36,113 nucleotides of DNA, taken from positions 1-36,113 of the IMG/VR virus record IMGVR_UViG_3300048777_000064; one strand, written 5' to 3'. Below are positions 23,711 through 31,321 of this stretch, one piece after another (position 1 is the first letter of the stretch; each line of letters opens with the position of its first letter). The stretch is from a virus. The notes beneath the pieces are model-generated. The model did not search any database. It was not told the origin of the DNA and worked only from the letters and a program-made list of their open reading frames with translations. The position numbers and the translations under genes were made by a program.

Positions 23711-23935
23711 TCATCTCTGCACCATCAGACTGGTCCGCGAGTGCGGAGCTGCGTCAACCGGGCCGGAAGCAGCGCTAACGCCGGCCAAGAACCCCTTGAG
23801 GTAGGCCAGCTCGACTTTCAGGGACGTGTTCTCAACCCGCAGCTTCGGGGAGGCACAGCCGAATGCCAGGGCGAACAGGGACAGCACCATCAGCGCCAGG
23901 ACGGCTTCGACCCAGAAACGCTTGAGCAGCTTCAT
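23711..23935 (-). CDS. Small membrane or lipoprotein-like lysis protein, 74 residues
   Basis: ATG 23935 overlaps the endopeptidase stop (ATGA). The N-terminus has two basic residues and a hydrophobic core (FWVEAVLALMVLSLFALAFG) ending in CAS, which looks like a signal peptide with a possible lipobox (AFGC, imperfect at -3). The remainder is a short helix (LRVENTSLKVELAYLKGFLA). It might be an outer-membrane (o-)spanin or a signal-anchored coil. Confidence 0.55.
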   Translation of the reverse strand: MKLLKRFWVEAVLALMVLSLFALAFGCASPKLRVENTSLKVELAYLKGFLAGVSAASGPVDAAPHSRTSLMVQR

Positions 23936-24375
23936 GGCTGCACCTCCTGGTAGGACCAATGGCCAGGGCCACCGGCAGCGGTGAGGGCCATGCGCCGGGG
24001 GGTTTCGCCGGGGCGGGCAATGGCCAGGTGAATCCAGGCCCTGCATTCGAAGATAACTTGGTCATAGGGCAGGCTGGACTTGCGCAGCAGGTCGAATGCG
24101 GCTTGCAATACCACGCCCTGCGGAACCAGGTCAGCAGCTCGCCCGTCTAGGTGCGCGGAGGACTTCGCCCCCCCAACCGCTTCATTCAAAGCCTCAGACC
24201 GGAACCCCGAGTCAACGGAAATAGGCACTCCAAGGAGTGCCCGTGCTGGTTCCAGAAGCGTGCTGCAAAGCAGGTTGAGGCTGTCGATAGCCTGTTGGGG
24301 AGGCGTGTTATCAATGCCCTTCCGCGAGGCCGTTTGGCTCCGCGTCAGGTCATCGAGGGTGAAATGTTCGGACAT
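23932..24375 (-). CDS. Peptidase M15 endolysin
   Basis: A 147-residue L-Ala-D-Glu/D-Ala-type M15 peptidase that cuts peptidoglycan cross-bridge peptides. Zinc-site residues are visible: SGFRS at 56-60, SSAHLDGRAADL with His75 and Asp82, and WIHLA with His116. The family N-terminus HFTLDDLTRSQTASRKGI is present. ATG 24375 follows AGGGG; a GTG two codons earlier is the alternative. No signal peptide, so it depends on the adjacent holin for export. Confidence 0.9.
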   Translation of the reverse strand: MSEHFTLDDLTRSQTASRKGIDNTPPQQAIDSLNLLCSTLLEPARALLGVPISVDSGFRSEALNEAVGGAKSSAHLDGRAADLVPQGVVLQAAFDLLRKSSLPYDQVIFECRAWIHLAIARPGETPRRMALTAAGGPGHWSYQEVQP

Positions 24376-24383
24376 CGGCACCC

Positions 24384-25262
24384 CTAATAGGTCGTGATGG
24401 AGGGCCAGAGAACCAGCATGTTGGCGCAGCCAACTTCGGTCGTCGCGGAAGTGATGGCCTGGATGTCGATATCGCTCTGCGGCTGGATGATCGGCAGCAA
24501 CCCGAGGCTGATGGTGTCGGGGTTGTTGTTGGAGCTGACGCCTCCCACATCGAATTTCAGGGCGATCCCGTTGGCCCCGGTCGTGGTGGTCAGGCGGATC
24601 TTCCCAAACTTGGCCGTCGCGGTGACATCGTTGATGGCCGGAAGAAGCTGGAAGATCATCCCGAAGAAGCCGGCCGGAATGGTGAAATTAGCGGTGCTGT
24701 CGTTGTTGTCGCCGGCCAGGATGCAGTCATAGATCAGAGCCGGAGACTGCGGGACGCCAAGCGTGAAGGTCTGGGTTGCGCCGCTGTAGATGTTTCCAGC
24801 AGCGGAGCCACCGGACCCAACGGCGACCACTTCGACCCCGTTGTTCCGCAGGCAGTTGGTGATCGTGAAAGGTCCGGTCACTCCGTCCAGCTGGGCCGCA
24901 GCGGAAACCATCGTCTGGCCGTTGAGGGCAAAGACGGCGGTGTGGGGCTGATAGGACGTGTCCAGGTAGCTGATGGCCACCTGCTGAGCTCCGGTCCCGG
25001 CCGATGCGTCCGCCGTGCTGTCCGAGCAGACCACCAGGGTATAGCCAGCAGTCGGGTTGGCCCGGACATACTGGGTGGCGCCGGCCGTGGTCGCCGGGAA
25101 CCCCCAGAGATCGGCCAGGGTGGTGCCAGCCGCAGGGTTGCGCCCCGTCAGCAGCACGGGCGTCACCACATTGCGCTGGATGGCCTTGAGTAACCCCACG
25201 GGCAGCGTGGGGAGCATGTTGTCCGTGATCAGGTTGGGCGGCAGTGCGAGTTGGATTGGCAT
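24384..25262 (-). CDS. Putative virion structural protein, 292 residues
   Basis: A beta-rich protein with many T, G, A and V residues (GRNPAAGTTLADLWGFPATT, VVAVGSGGSAAGNIYSGATQ) and a regular C-terminal part. It sits 27 bases downstream of another structural-type gene (25290-25925) and nine bases upstream of the M15 gene. No motif identifies it. Possible roles are capsid decoration or a fibre component. Confidence 0.55.
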   Translation of the reverse strand: MPIQLALPPNLITDNMLPTLPVGLLKAIQRNVVTPVLLTGRNPAAGTTLADLWGFPATTAGATQYVRANPTAGYTLVVCSDSTADASAGTGAQQVAISYLDTSYQPHTAVFALNGQTMVSAAAQLDGVTGPFTITNCLRNNGVEVVAVGSGGSAAGNIYSGATQTFTLGVPQSPALIYDCILAGDNNDSTANFTIPAGFFGMIFQLLPAINDVTATAKFGKIRLTTTTGANGIALKFDVGGVSSNNNPDTISLGLLPIIQPQSDIDIQAITSATTEVGCANMLVLWPSITTY

Positions 25263-25289
25263 TATGAGTCCTCCAGGTCAGAGGACCGG

Positions 25290-25925
25290 TTAGGCCAAGC
25301 AGATTCCGAGCAGAGCGATGTTTGCGGTGGCGGCGGCGCCCTGGGCGGAGGTGAGGCTGAAGTAGGGCATCGTCTGGGCGTAGGTGAAGACGGAGGTCGC
25401 GGCGGCGGCGGTGAGCTGGGCCGAGGTGGCGACGGTCAGGGATGAATAGGTGGTGGCGGCGGCGATCAGCACGCCCGACTTGCCGGTGGTGTTGTAGGAC
25501 CCGCCCGCAGCGGTGGTGAGCGAGATGCTGGGATTCCAGGCGAGCTGGCCGGTGACGAGGAACTGGCCGCCCACAGGGTTGCCATTCAGTCCGCCCCAGT
25601 TGAACTGCTGGTCGGTCGTCACGTTCATGTTCGCGCCGAACAGGTTGGCGCAAACGGTCTGGGTGCCGATGACGCCAGCGATAACGCCGGACGGCTCCAG
25701 CGAAACGGGCTCATTGGTCGCCGGGACCTGGAGAGCGGTATTCACGGGCCACCAGCAGCCCAGGGCGGTCGCGGCCGAGATGTCCCGGGGGTCAATATTG
25801 AAGGTGCCGGCGCCGTTGCCGCTCACCGGGGAGTTGACGGTGACGGTCCCGGAGAATGGGAGAGAGATGGTGGAGCCCGCAGCCTGGAGATGGACAGGGG
25901 CGATAACCTGAAGCTGGAGGGCCAT
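25290..25925 (-). CDS. Putative virion structural protein, 211 residues
   Basis: A beta-rich, low-charge protein (LQAAGSTISLPFSGTVTVNS, then QFNWGGLNGNPVGGQFLVTG) with an alanine/threonine-rich C-terminal helix region. Composition suits an abundant virion surface protein such as a decoration protein. It is the first gene after a 101-base gap, and its ribosome-binding site is buried in a strong hairpin (25928-25959), which suggests its own control. Confidence 0.55.
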   Translation of the reverse strand: MALQLQVIAPVHLQAAGSTISLPFSGTVTVNSPVSGNGAGTFNIDPRDISAATALGCWWPVNTALQVPATNEPVSLEPSGVIAGVIGTQTVCANLFGANMNVTTDQQFNWGGLNGNPVGGQFLVTGQLAWNPSISLTTAAGGSYNTTGKSGVLIAAATTYSSLTVATSAQLTAAAATSVFTYAQTMPYFSLTSAQGAAATANIALLGICLA

Positions 25926-25927
25926 GG

Positions 25928-25959
25928 TTGAATCCTTTGAGGACTATCCTCGGATTCAA
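25928..25959 (-). promoter_or_regulatory. Hairpin overlapping the ribosome-binding site of the 25290-25925 gene
   Basis: TTGAATCC pairs with GGATTCAA (8 bp) and GAGGA with TCCTC (5 bp), with a 3-base bulge on one side and a 3-base loop. On the minus strand the stem ends two bases before the ATG, and the AAAGGA that should act as ribosome-binding site is partly in its 3' arm. It would reduce translation unless opened by a protein or RNA. Confidence 0.6.
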
Positions 25960-26026
25960 TCATGCGATTTAAAAATATAGTGGCAATGTTGCCTGTATGC
26001 GTTATCAGACCACAACTTGCCTACGT
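25960..26026 (-). other. AT-rich intergenic stretch before the structural genes
   Basis: Together with the hairpin this makes the only gap of about 100 bases inside the late operon. On the minus strand it contains an AT-rich TATATTTTTAAAT tract. A promoter is possible, but I find no pair of -35 and -10 boxes at proper spacing. Confidence 0.3.
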
Positions 26027-26260
26027 TTATGACTCTTGATTATTGCCTCCCACTATGATTGTATGCGCCTGCAAATAGCGGATAACGCTGATGGTTAGGA
26101 TTTTATAACGCGGTGTTCCCTTGGGGCCATGGAAACGTTGCACAACTAGGTCGGTGCAGGTCCGCGTGTCCGGGTTCACGAAATGCTCACGGAAATAGCC
26201 CACGCTCATCTGGTGGATCATCTTTGCCGCTTCGCTGGGGTCGATCCAGTCCTTAGCCAC
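26027..26260 (-). CDS. Small HTH/excisionase-like DNA-binding protein, 77 residues
   Basis: The start KDWIDPSEAAKMIHQMSVGY and the end TPRYKILTISVIRYLQAH match the pattern of short MerR/excisionase-type winged-helix proteins: EAA helix, turn, second helix, then a strand and a last helix with RYL. The wing is longer than usual (about residues 28-52). It may regulate late genes; the gap and hairpin lie just downstream. Assigned by pattern only. Confidence 0.5.
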   Translation of the reverse strand: MAKDWIDPSEAAKMIHQMSVGYFREHFVNPDTRTCTDLVVQRFHGPKGTPRYKILTISVIRYLQAHTIIVGGNNQES

Positions 26261-26543
26261 GCGCAGCCCTCACAGCTTCGTCCATCGCCTTCACGTCGCC
26301 CGGGGCCATGTTCCATCGGCATGGCCGCACGAACCTTCGGTATGGGCCTCCCTCGTAGCCATAAACGATCTCCCAGACGCCTGATGCGTCAACATATCCT
26401 TCCGGGTCGTTCGGGTCCAGGATCGGCGGTGTGAAGGACGGCGGCTGAATGTAACCGACGATTTGGCCGGATTCAAGCTTCGCCTCTTTGCGCCAAGCCA
26501 CGGCAACATCAGGCAGTTCGGGGAGGTGGCAGCGCCAGCACAT
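26253..26543 (-). CDS. Hypothetical protein, 96 residues
   Basis: It begins MCWRCHLPELPDVAVAW with a CxxC and contains proline-rich GYIQPPSFTPPILDPNDPEG followed by YGYEGGPYRRFVRPCRW. The ATG shares a base with the previous stop, and its end overlaps the next start by eight bases. No family recognised; late-operon position after terminase. Confidence 0.6.
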   Translation of the reverse strand: MCWRCHLPELPDVAVAWRKEAKLESGQIVGYIQPPSFTPPILDPNDPEGYVDASGVWEIVYGYEGGPYRRFVRPCRWNMAPGDVKAMDEAVRAARG

Positions 26544-26767
26544 CAGTTATTCTCCTTGATCTTCCAACCTTTTGGGCTGTCAACAATCCAGATCGTTTGG
26601 CCGGCCAATTCACCGTGGCACGTGCCACAGAGGCCAACCCAGTATTCGAGCAGATTCTCGGCACAGGTAGCGCGTTCCCACGCCTCGAGGGGCATCTGTG
26701 CGCAGCGCTGGCACATCTCCACCTTGTTGGTGTGCTTGATCGGGAGGCGAACGGGGCGCGGGAACAT
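26543..26767 (-). CDS. Small zinc-ribbon protein, 74 residues
   Basis: ATG 26767 follows the large terminase stop by one base, with GGGGTG upstream; a longer form from an ATG at 26809 would overlap terminase by 41 bases. Two cysteine pairs, CQRC near residue 19 and CGTC near residue 49, suggest a zinc ribbon, as in HNH-like phage proteins near terminase, but no HNH catalytic motif is visible. Possibly a packaging accessory protein. Confidence 0.6.
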   Translation of the reverse strand: MFPRPVRLPIKHTNKVEMCQRCAQMPLEAWERATCAENLLEYWVGLCGTCHGELAGQTIWIVDSPKGWKIKENN

Positions 26768-26768
26768 G

Positions 26769-28022
26769 TCACCCCATCCATCCAAACCCGTTGTTGTGGT
26801 CCAACACACGCCCCTGGCTTGGTTTGGGCGGCGTCACGATTCGTTTCTTGCCCAGGATCAAAGGCTCCAGGGCGTAGCCCACAGCATCCCAGCCATGGTC
26901 CCATCCGGGCTGGAGCACATTCAGAATGTCCTCGCCCTTATTGGTCTTCCAGGACCAGAGTTTGCCCTGCTTGATGATCTCGGGACACGTGGGCGCAATG
27001 ATGATCCGGTGGAACGAGCGCAGGAACGAGACGCGGTCCTCCACACAACCGGCCCATTTCTGGCAGGAGACAGCGCGAGGGAATCCGTTTCGGCGAAGGT
27101 AGCTCACCATTTCAGGTCGGGCATTGTCGCAGCGCAGCACATGCTCGCGGATGCCGGGGATCAGGTCCAGCGTGGCCGGGTGATCCTCGATCTCGCACTT
27201 CTCGCCGTAGGCTTCATTCGCGATGTAAAGGCATCCTTCCCAGGTCCAGCACTTCACGCCATGGAGCGGATCCTGCCCATAGCCAAAGTCCAGGCCATGG
27301 TAAGGGCCATCCCAGTTCGGGCCGGGCTCAAACGGGCGAACCTCAATCTTGCCGCGCAGTACCTGTTTGTCGGAGATGCGCCGGCAATTCCCGCCCCAGA
27401 TCCAGTCCGCAGCTTCAACGTCGCGCTCATAGTCGGCCTGCATCTCCTGGCGCAGGACATCGTTGAACCATGGGTTGTCGAACCAGGATACCTTGGCCAC
27501 GATGGCGTTCTTCGGGGTGTGGATGACGAGTTCCTGATAGATCGGGTCGTCTTCGTCCTCAGGATTGAACGAATACCAAATCTGCGAGCCGGCCTTGCGG
27601 ATGGTCGGCTTGAGGTATTGGAGGCTGCGCTTGGTCATGCTCTGCGCTTCTTCGACCCAGCAACCGTTATATCCTTCGTAGGATTTCAGGTTGTCCAGGC
27701 TCTTGTCGTGCAAGCCAACGTAGGAAATAACCGAACCGTTGGGACCAAGGATCTGATCACGCTGGATGTCAAAGTCACTTCCCAGGCCCAGCATCTCGAT
27801 CTGGGAGCAAAGCAGTTGATGGACAGACTCACGGATGGAACTCTGAAACTCACGGGCACAGAGCCAGCGAGTGGGGCGCAGACAACAACGGCCCAGAATT
27901 GCTCGAGCGAACGACCATGATTTGGCAGATCCGCGTCCTCCGAAGGCCCCGAACGTCCGAACCTCGTCATTCTCGCCAGGGAGGATGAACGTCAGGGCTT
28001 CGGGGATTTGGAAATTGGACAA
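26769..28022 (-). CDS. terL: Terminase large subunit
   Basis: A 417-residue ATPase/nuclease that drives DNA into the capsid. Visible motifs are Walker A GGRGSAKS at residues 28-35, Walker B ending GCWVEEA near 120-126, the FNPEDEDDP coupling region, and a GLDFGYGQDP start of the nuclease domain. It resembles the Terminase_3/PBSX type. I start at TTG 28022, which follows the small terminase stop by one base with AAGGGG upstream. An in-frame ATG at 28178 would add 52 residues of frame-shadow sequence inside the small terminase gene. Confidence 0.92.
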   Translation of the reverse strand: MSNFQIPEALTFILPGENDEVRTFGAFGGRGSAKSWSFARAILGRCCLRPTRWLCAREFQSSIRESVHQLLCSQIEMLGLGSDFDIQRDQILGPNGSVISYVGLHDKSLDNLKSYEGYNGCWVEEAQSMTKRSLQYLKPTIRKAGSQIWYSFNPEDEDDPIYQELVIHTPKNAIVAKVSWFDNPWFNDVLRQEMQADYERDVEAADWIWGGNCRRISDKQVLRGKIEVRPFEPGPNWDGPYHGLDFGYGQDPLHGVKCWTWEGCLYIANEAYGEKCEIEDHPATLDLIPGIREHVLRCDNARPEMVSYLRRNGFPRAVSCQKWAGCVEDRVSFLRSFHRIIIAPTCPEIIKQGKLWSWKTNKGEDILNVLQPGWDHGWDAVGYALEPLILGKKRIVTPPKPSQGRVLDHNNGFGWMG

Positions 28023-28023
28023 A

Positions 28024-28614
28024 CTATTGCCCCTTAATGGGTGATTGGGTATCCGAGTGGGAATCCGGGAGACTTTGGCCCGTTTTGGTATGAATTGACG
28101 GTGGCCTGATGATCTCGAACGTGATTTTCTTGGCCTCAGTCGGCTCATTCTGGGATTCGACGGCCGCCTTGTTCGCATTCATCAGCGCCAATCCCAAGCT
28201 CGCCCCCTTCTGTGCAGTCTCGGCCAGGGCTGCGATGGGGCGCAGATCGTCCATGTCTGCGTCTGCGGGCAGGTTGGCAACCTGGCGCTCAAAGCGGGCC
28301 ATGAGCGAAGCCGCGCCTTTCATCCCTGACCTACCACCAGCAGATGCGGACTGCGCGATGTGTTTCAGGTTGTCCGCGAAGGCCATTACGGAACTCTGTT
28401 CCGAAACGGGAAGTCGTTCTATTGCCGCTTCTACGTTAACCAATTGTGTGGCCAACGCTTTGATATTTTCAGCCTTTCCGCTGAACCGTTCCGAAATGCG
28501 GGCCTTGCCGATCTTAAACTCCCTGGAGAGATCAGCGGCTGATTCCCCATTGGCAAGGCGCCGACCTATCTCGCCCCATTGGCGATCCGTCAGCTTTGAG
28601 GGGCGACCAGCCAT
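28024..28614 (-). CDS. terS: Terminase small subunit
   Basis: A 196-residue protein starting MAGRPSKLTDRQWGEIGRRL with an HTH-like segment (ESAADLSREFKIGKARISER), followed by helices and a disordered end. This is the DNA-recognition architecture of small terminases, and it lies directly upstream of the large subunit. ATG 28614 overlaps the preceding stop (TAATG). The sequence GRPSKLT is common at the start of such HTH proteins. Confidence 0.82.
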   Translation of the reverse strand: MAGRPSKLTDRQWGEIGRRLANGESAADLSREFKIGKARISERFSGKAENIKALATQLVNVEAAIERLPVSEQSSVMAFADNLKHIAQSASAGGRSGMKGAASLMARFERQVANLPADADMDDLRPIAALAETAQKGASLGLALMNANKAAVESQNEPTEAKKITFEIIRPPSIHTKTGQSLPDSHSDTQSPIKGQ

Positions 28615-28814
28615 TACAGCGCCTGCCCGTTCAGATCGACCAGCGAGGTTTTCTCGTTCTTTCCTTGCGCCCGCAGGAGTCCGATGATCGTCTCGGCTTC
28701 CTTGTGCGGGTCGAACTTCACCGGAATAACCGCGCCGGCCGCAGTGTAAACGTCCTGGAGGAAATCCCCCATGACCTGGCATCCGTCCATGTATTTCTGT
28801 TTGCTCAGGCTCAA
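28614..28814 (-). CDS. Hypothetical protein, 66 residues (TTG start)
   Basis: The best start is TTG 28814, five bases after GGAGG, giving MSLSKQKYMDGCQVMGDFLQ and a C-terminal HKEAETIIGLLRAQGK segment. An ATG at 28934 gives 106 residues but lacks a box, and its extra part reads like out-of-frame sequence. Helical, no family recognised. Adjacent to small terminase, whose start it overlaps. Confidence 0.5.
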   Translation of the reverse strand: MSLSKQKYMDGCQVMGDFLQDVYTAAGAVIPVKFDPHKEAETIIGLLRAQGKNEKTSLVDLNGQAL

Positions 28815-28964
28815 TGCCGCCTCCAGAATTCCAGTTTCGCCATGAAGCTCATGCCTAAAGTATAGGCTGGATCTAGTCGTTTGTGTAGCTTTGTGACGCT
28901 TTTGGCCCCGGCTCCACCGGAGGCTCGATTCCATACTGGCGGAAATATTTTTCAGCCCGTGATT
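28815..28964 (-). other. Gap between ninB and the late genes with a possible promoter and leader frame
   Basis: On the minus strand a good -10-like TATACT lies at 28859-28864 without a clear -35. A 13-codon frame (MSFMAKLEFWRRH) runs from ATG 28852 and its stop overlaps the TTG at 28814 (TTGA). Another frame, open from 28980 to 28873, encodes IKSRAEKYFRQYGIEPPVEP but has no start codon. This is a plausible late-promoter region or a site of gene decay. Confidence 0.3.
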
Positions 28965-29393
28965 TTATCGTCCAGTCGGCTCAACGTCCTCCACAAACCG
29001 CACTGGCGGGTCGTTCTGGGTGCCGATGCAGTAGGCCCGCTCGATTACCTCGCTCATTTCCTTGGAGGTCATGTCGCTGGTGTGGCACCCGAGAATTACA
29101 ACCCCTCCGTCCATGCCAGGGACGATGCGCAGTTCCCCGCGCTGAGACGCCATCACAGCAGCTCCCAGAACGTCCTTCCAGTCCTCAACGTCCATGCGCT
29201 GTCCGCAGTATTTCGCGTTAGCTTTGACCAGTTGGCCAAGGACCACGTGCATCTTGGCGTTCTGGACGTTCGACCTGGTTGGCGGCTTGATGGTTACGAC
29301 CCAATCATTCAGTGCTGACCAGATCGCCTTCACACAATTCGCGCGGGATGGGCTAGGAGCCGCCCGGAGGATGAAGTGTGCCCCGGTGGTCAC
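28965..29393 (-). CDS. ninB: NinB-family recombination protein
   Basis: A 142-residue protein with the NinB pattern: DWVVTIKPPTRSNVQNAKMH, then CGQRMDVEDWKDVLGAAVMA and VVILGCHTSDMTSKEMSEVI. Lambda NinB (Orf) loads annealing/recombination proteins on SSB-coated DNA. GTG 29393 overlaps the previous stop (GTGA) with GGAAGG upstream. Confidence 0.85.
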   Translation of the reverse strand: MTTGAHFILRAAPSPSRANCVKAIWSALNDWVVTIKPPTRSNVQNAKMHVVLGQLVKANAKYCGQRMDVEDWKDVLGAAVMASQRGELRIVPGMDGGVVILGCHTSDMTSKEMSEVIERAYCIGTQNDPPVRFVEDVEPTGR

Positions 29394-29650
29394 GCGATAC
29401 CTTCCCACACTTCCTGGACCTTGCTACCTCGTCGTAGCGCCCCTTCCTTGCCCATCTTCTCGGTGATATCCATGACAGCCCACTCCACAAACTTGGGGAT
29501 CTTCAGCTCGTGAAGCTCGAGCGACCCGGATTTGCGGTAGTAGAGCAGGTGGTTTCGCCGGTCGATCCTGACGATTTCCCGGTTGGGGCCGCCCGTGCCG
29601 AGATACACGCATCCCTGCTCCAGGTCTTCGGGTTTGATCTTCATGCTCAT
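29390..29650 (-). CDS. Hypothetical protein, 86 residues
   Basis: ATG 29650 lies five bases after GGAGG, which is part of the helicase gene's end. The protein MSMKIKPEDLEQGCVYLGTG continues with NREIVRIDRRNHLLYYRKSG, a pattern of short beta strands, and ends in a helical tail. It is coupled to ninB. No family recognised. Confidence 0.68.
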   Translation of the reverse strand: MSMKIKPEDLEQGCVYLGTGGPNREIVRIDRRNHLLYYRKSGSLELHELKIPKFVEWAVMDITEKMGKEGALRRGSKVQEVWEGIA

Positions 29651-29651
29651 T

Positions 29652-31028
29652 TCATCCTCCAATGGGTAGGGACTGGTTGGGGTCGTATTCATGAAAAGAC
29701 TTTGTGGCCTTGTTGGATTCCGTGAACTGGTTCCGGGCCGGGTTGAAGATGAGATTGATTCGCTTGTAGCGTTCGCCGCCGCGATTCTTAGCCACTCGAC
29801 ACGAAACGGACCGATCCGCCCCGGGTTGAGGGTTTGAATCGGTGTTCCACAAGAGCAGGGCGATATCGATATCTCGCTCGATCTGGCCAGACCCGAGGAA
29901 GTTCTGCAAGGTGGGCTCCTGTCCCTCTTCAACCTTGCGGTTGAACTGGCTCAACATCACCACGTTGATCCCGAGCCGCTGGGCTAGGCGCTTTGCCGAT
30001 TTGGTGATTTCCCCGATAGCCTGGGCCTCAGTGTCGTTTCGGCGGGACCGGGTGTCAGGTTCACCGAGCAGTTGGAGGTAATCCACAATGGCAACGTCCA
30101 ACTTGGAGCGGCGATGCTCCCGGACGATGGCGGACTCGATGCTTGACCACGAATCCCCGGCGCATCCATGGATACCGACGATACCGCGCCTCACAGCGTC
30201 CAGGACGGCCCGATCCTCTGGGGATGGTGTATGCGCACACCGAAGGGCCACAAGGCTATTCACAGAGCAGGCGCAGGCCACGATGCGGGCAGATATCTCA
30301 TCCTCGTCCATTTCCAAGCTTCCCATGGCCACGCGCCGGCCGAATTGGGCGGATCGCACGGCGAGCTGGACGGCGAGGGCGGTTTTGCCCGCGCTCGGAA
30401 GGCCACCGATGACAATCAACCGGCCTGGGTTCGCCACGATGGTTGAATCGATGGCTGGCACCCCGACAACGGTTAGGTTCTGCTGGGATTCAGGGGGCAG
30501 GATCGGCGCGCCGGAAAGGTATGCCTCAAACTGCCTGGCGTAGTCGGTAGCAGCGCGAAGGCGTGGATTCCCGGCCTGGGAAACCTTGCCCATGAGTTCC
30601 GCCATCTCGGATTCAACATCTGCTAGCGGGGCAACCATGGCCCTCTTGGACAGACCTTCCATGGCACGGGCCAGGACGTTTCGCTTGTATGCGTCTGCAA
30701 CCTTGGCGATTCGGGGCCGAAGGTCTGCAGCATCGAACCGGTTCCCCGCTTCGGCGAACACGCGCTCAAGGGCATGTAGGTCCGGGGTATCGCCACCCAT
30801 TTTGCGCATGGCCTTTCCTGTGGACCATGCATCGATGATCCCGCCGTTGCCGGCGATGGCCTGGAACGCCTGCCAGATCAATCCATGGCCCCTGCCCACG
30901 AACATTTCCGGGGAAAGACTGGTCAGGTGGGACGGCGTATCGATGTCCGCCCGCAAATTGATCACACCCATGAGAAGGGAGGATTCCGTCTCAACTTCTT
31001 CCTGATAAGCCAGATCGACTTCGCTCAT
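29652..31028 (-). CDS. dnaB: Replicative DNA helicase, DnaB type
   Basis: A 458-residue protein with an N-terminal helical domain (EEVETESSLLMGVINLRADI) and a RecA-fold C-terminal domain: Walker A GLPSAGKT at 209-216, Walker B LDVAIVDYLQLL near 312-324, and the family-specific MLSQFNRKVE and GSGQIERDIDIALLL segments. It unwinds DNA at the phage fork. The ATG overlaps the previous stop (ATGA). Confidence 0.92.
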   Translation of the reverse strand: MSEVDLAYQEEVETESSLLMGVINLRADIDTPSHLTSLSPEMFVGRGHGLIWQAFQAIAGNGGIIDAWSTGKAMRKMGGDTPDLHALERVFAEAGNRFDAADLRPRIAKVADAYKRNVLARAMEGLSKRAMVAPLADVESEMAELMGKVSQAGNPRLRAATDYARQFEAYLSGAPILPPESQQNLTVVGVPAIDSTIVANPGRLIVIGGLPSAGKTALAVQLAVRSAQFGRRVAMGSLEMDEDEISARIVACACSVNSLVALRCAHTPSPEDRAVLDAVRRGIVGIHGCAGDSWSSIESAIVREHRRSKLDVAIVDYLQLLGEPDTRSRRNDTEAQAIGEITKSAKRLAQRLGINVVMLSQFNRKVEEGQEPTLQNFLGSGQIERDIDIALLLWNTDSNPQPGADRSVSCRVAKNRGGERYKRINLIFNPARNQFTESNKATKSFHEYDPNQSLPIGG

Positions 31029-31321
31029 GCCGTCTCTCCCAGTGATTCCTTGAGTAGCCGGCGCAGTTCATCACCCCAGGCCAGCGCACTTTCCGCGGCA
31101 TGGAGCATTTCGGGGGTCAGGATGTCCCCTTCGGTTTTGGCAAAGTCAACGGATTCGCGGAGCATCATGAGATCCGAATCAAGGATCATGCTTCTCCGCA
31201 CATATTTTGCGAAGTCGTCAAGATCGCCCTTGAGGGACGCTAGGCGATCCTGCCGCCATCTGGAGCGGTAGTCCCGGACCTCGAAAAAAGCGCTCGCCTG
31301 TTCTGTGGTTTCAAACTGCAT
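31025..31321 (-). CDS. Hypothetical protein between initiator and helicase, 98 residues
   Basis: ATG 31321 has GAGGTG upstream and lies inside the last codons of the initiator-like gene. The protein is helical and charged (ETTEQASAFFEVRDYRSRWR, then MLHAAESALAWGDELRRLLK). Position between initiator and DnaB suggests a helicase loader or co-factor, but no P-loop is present. Unrecognised. Confidence 0.65.
   Translation of the reverse strand: MQFETTEQASAFFEVRDYRSRWRQDRLASLKGDLDDFAKYVRRSMILDSDLMMLRESVDFAKTEGDILTPEMLHAAESALAWGDELRRLLKESLGETA

Noticed and set aside
24727-25653. Minus-strand frame rich in arginine/histidine overlapping two structural genes
   Set aside because: Out-of-phase reading across two genes and the gap between them; composition typical of a shifted frame.
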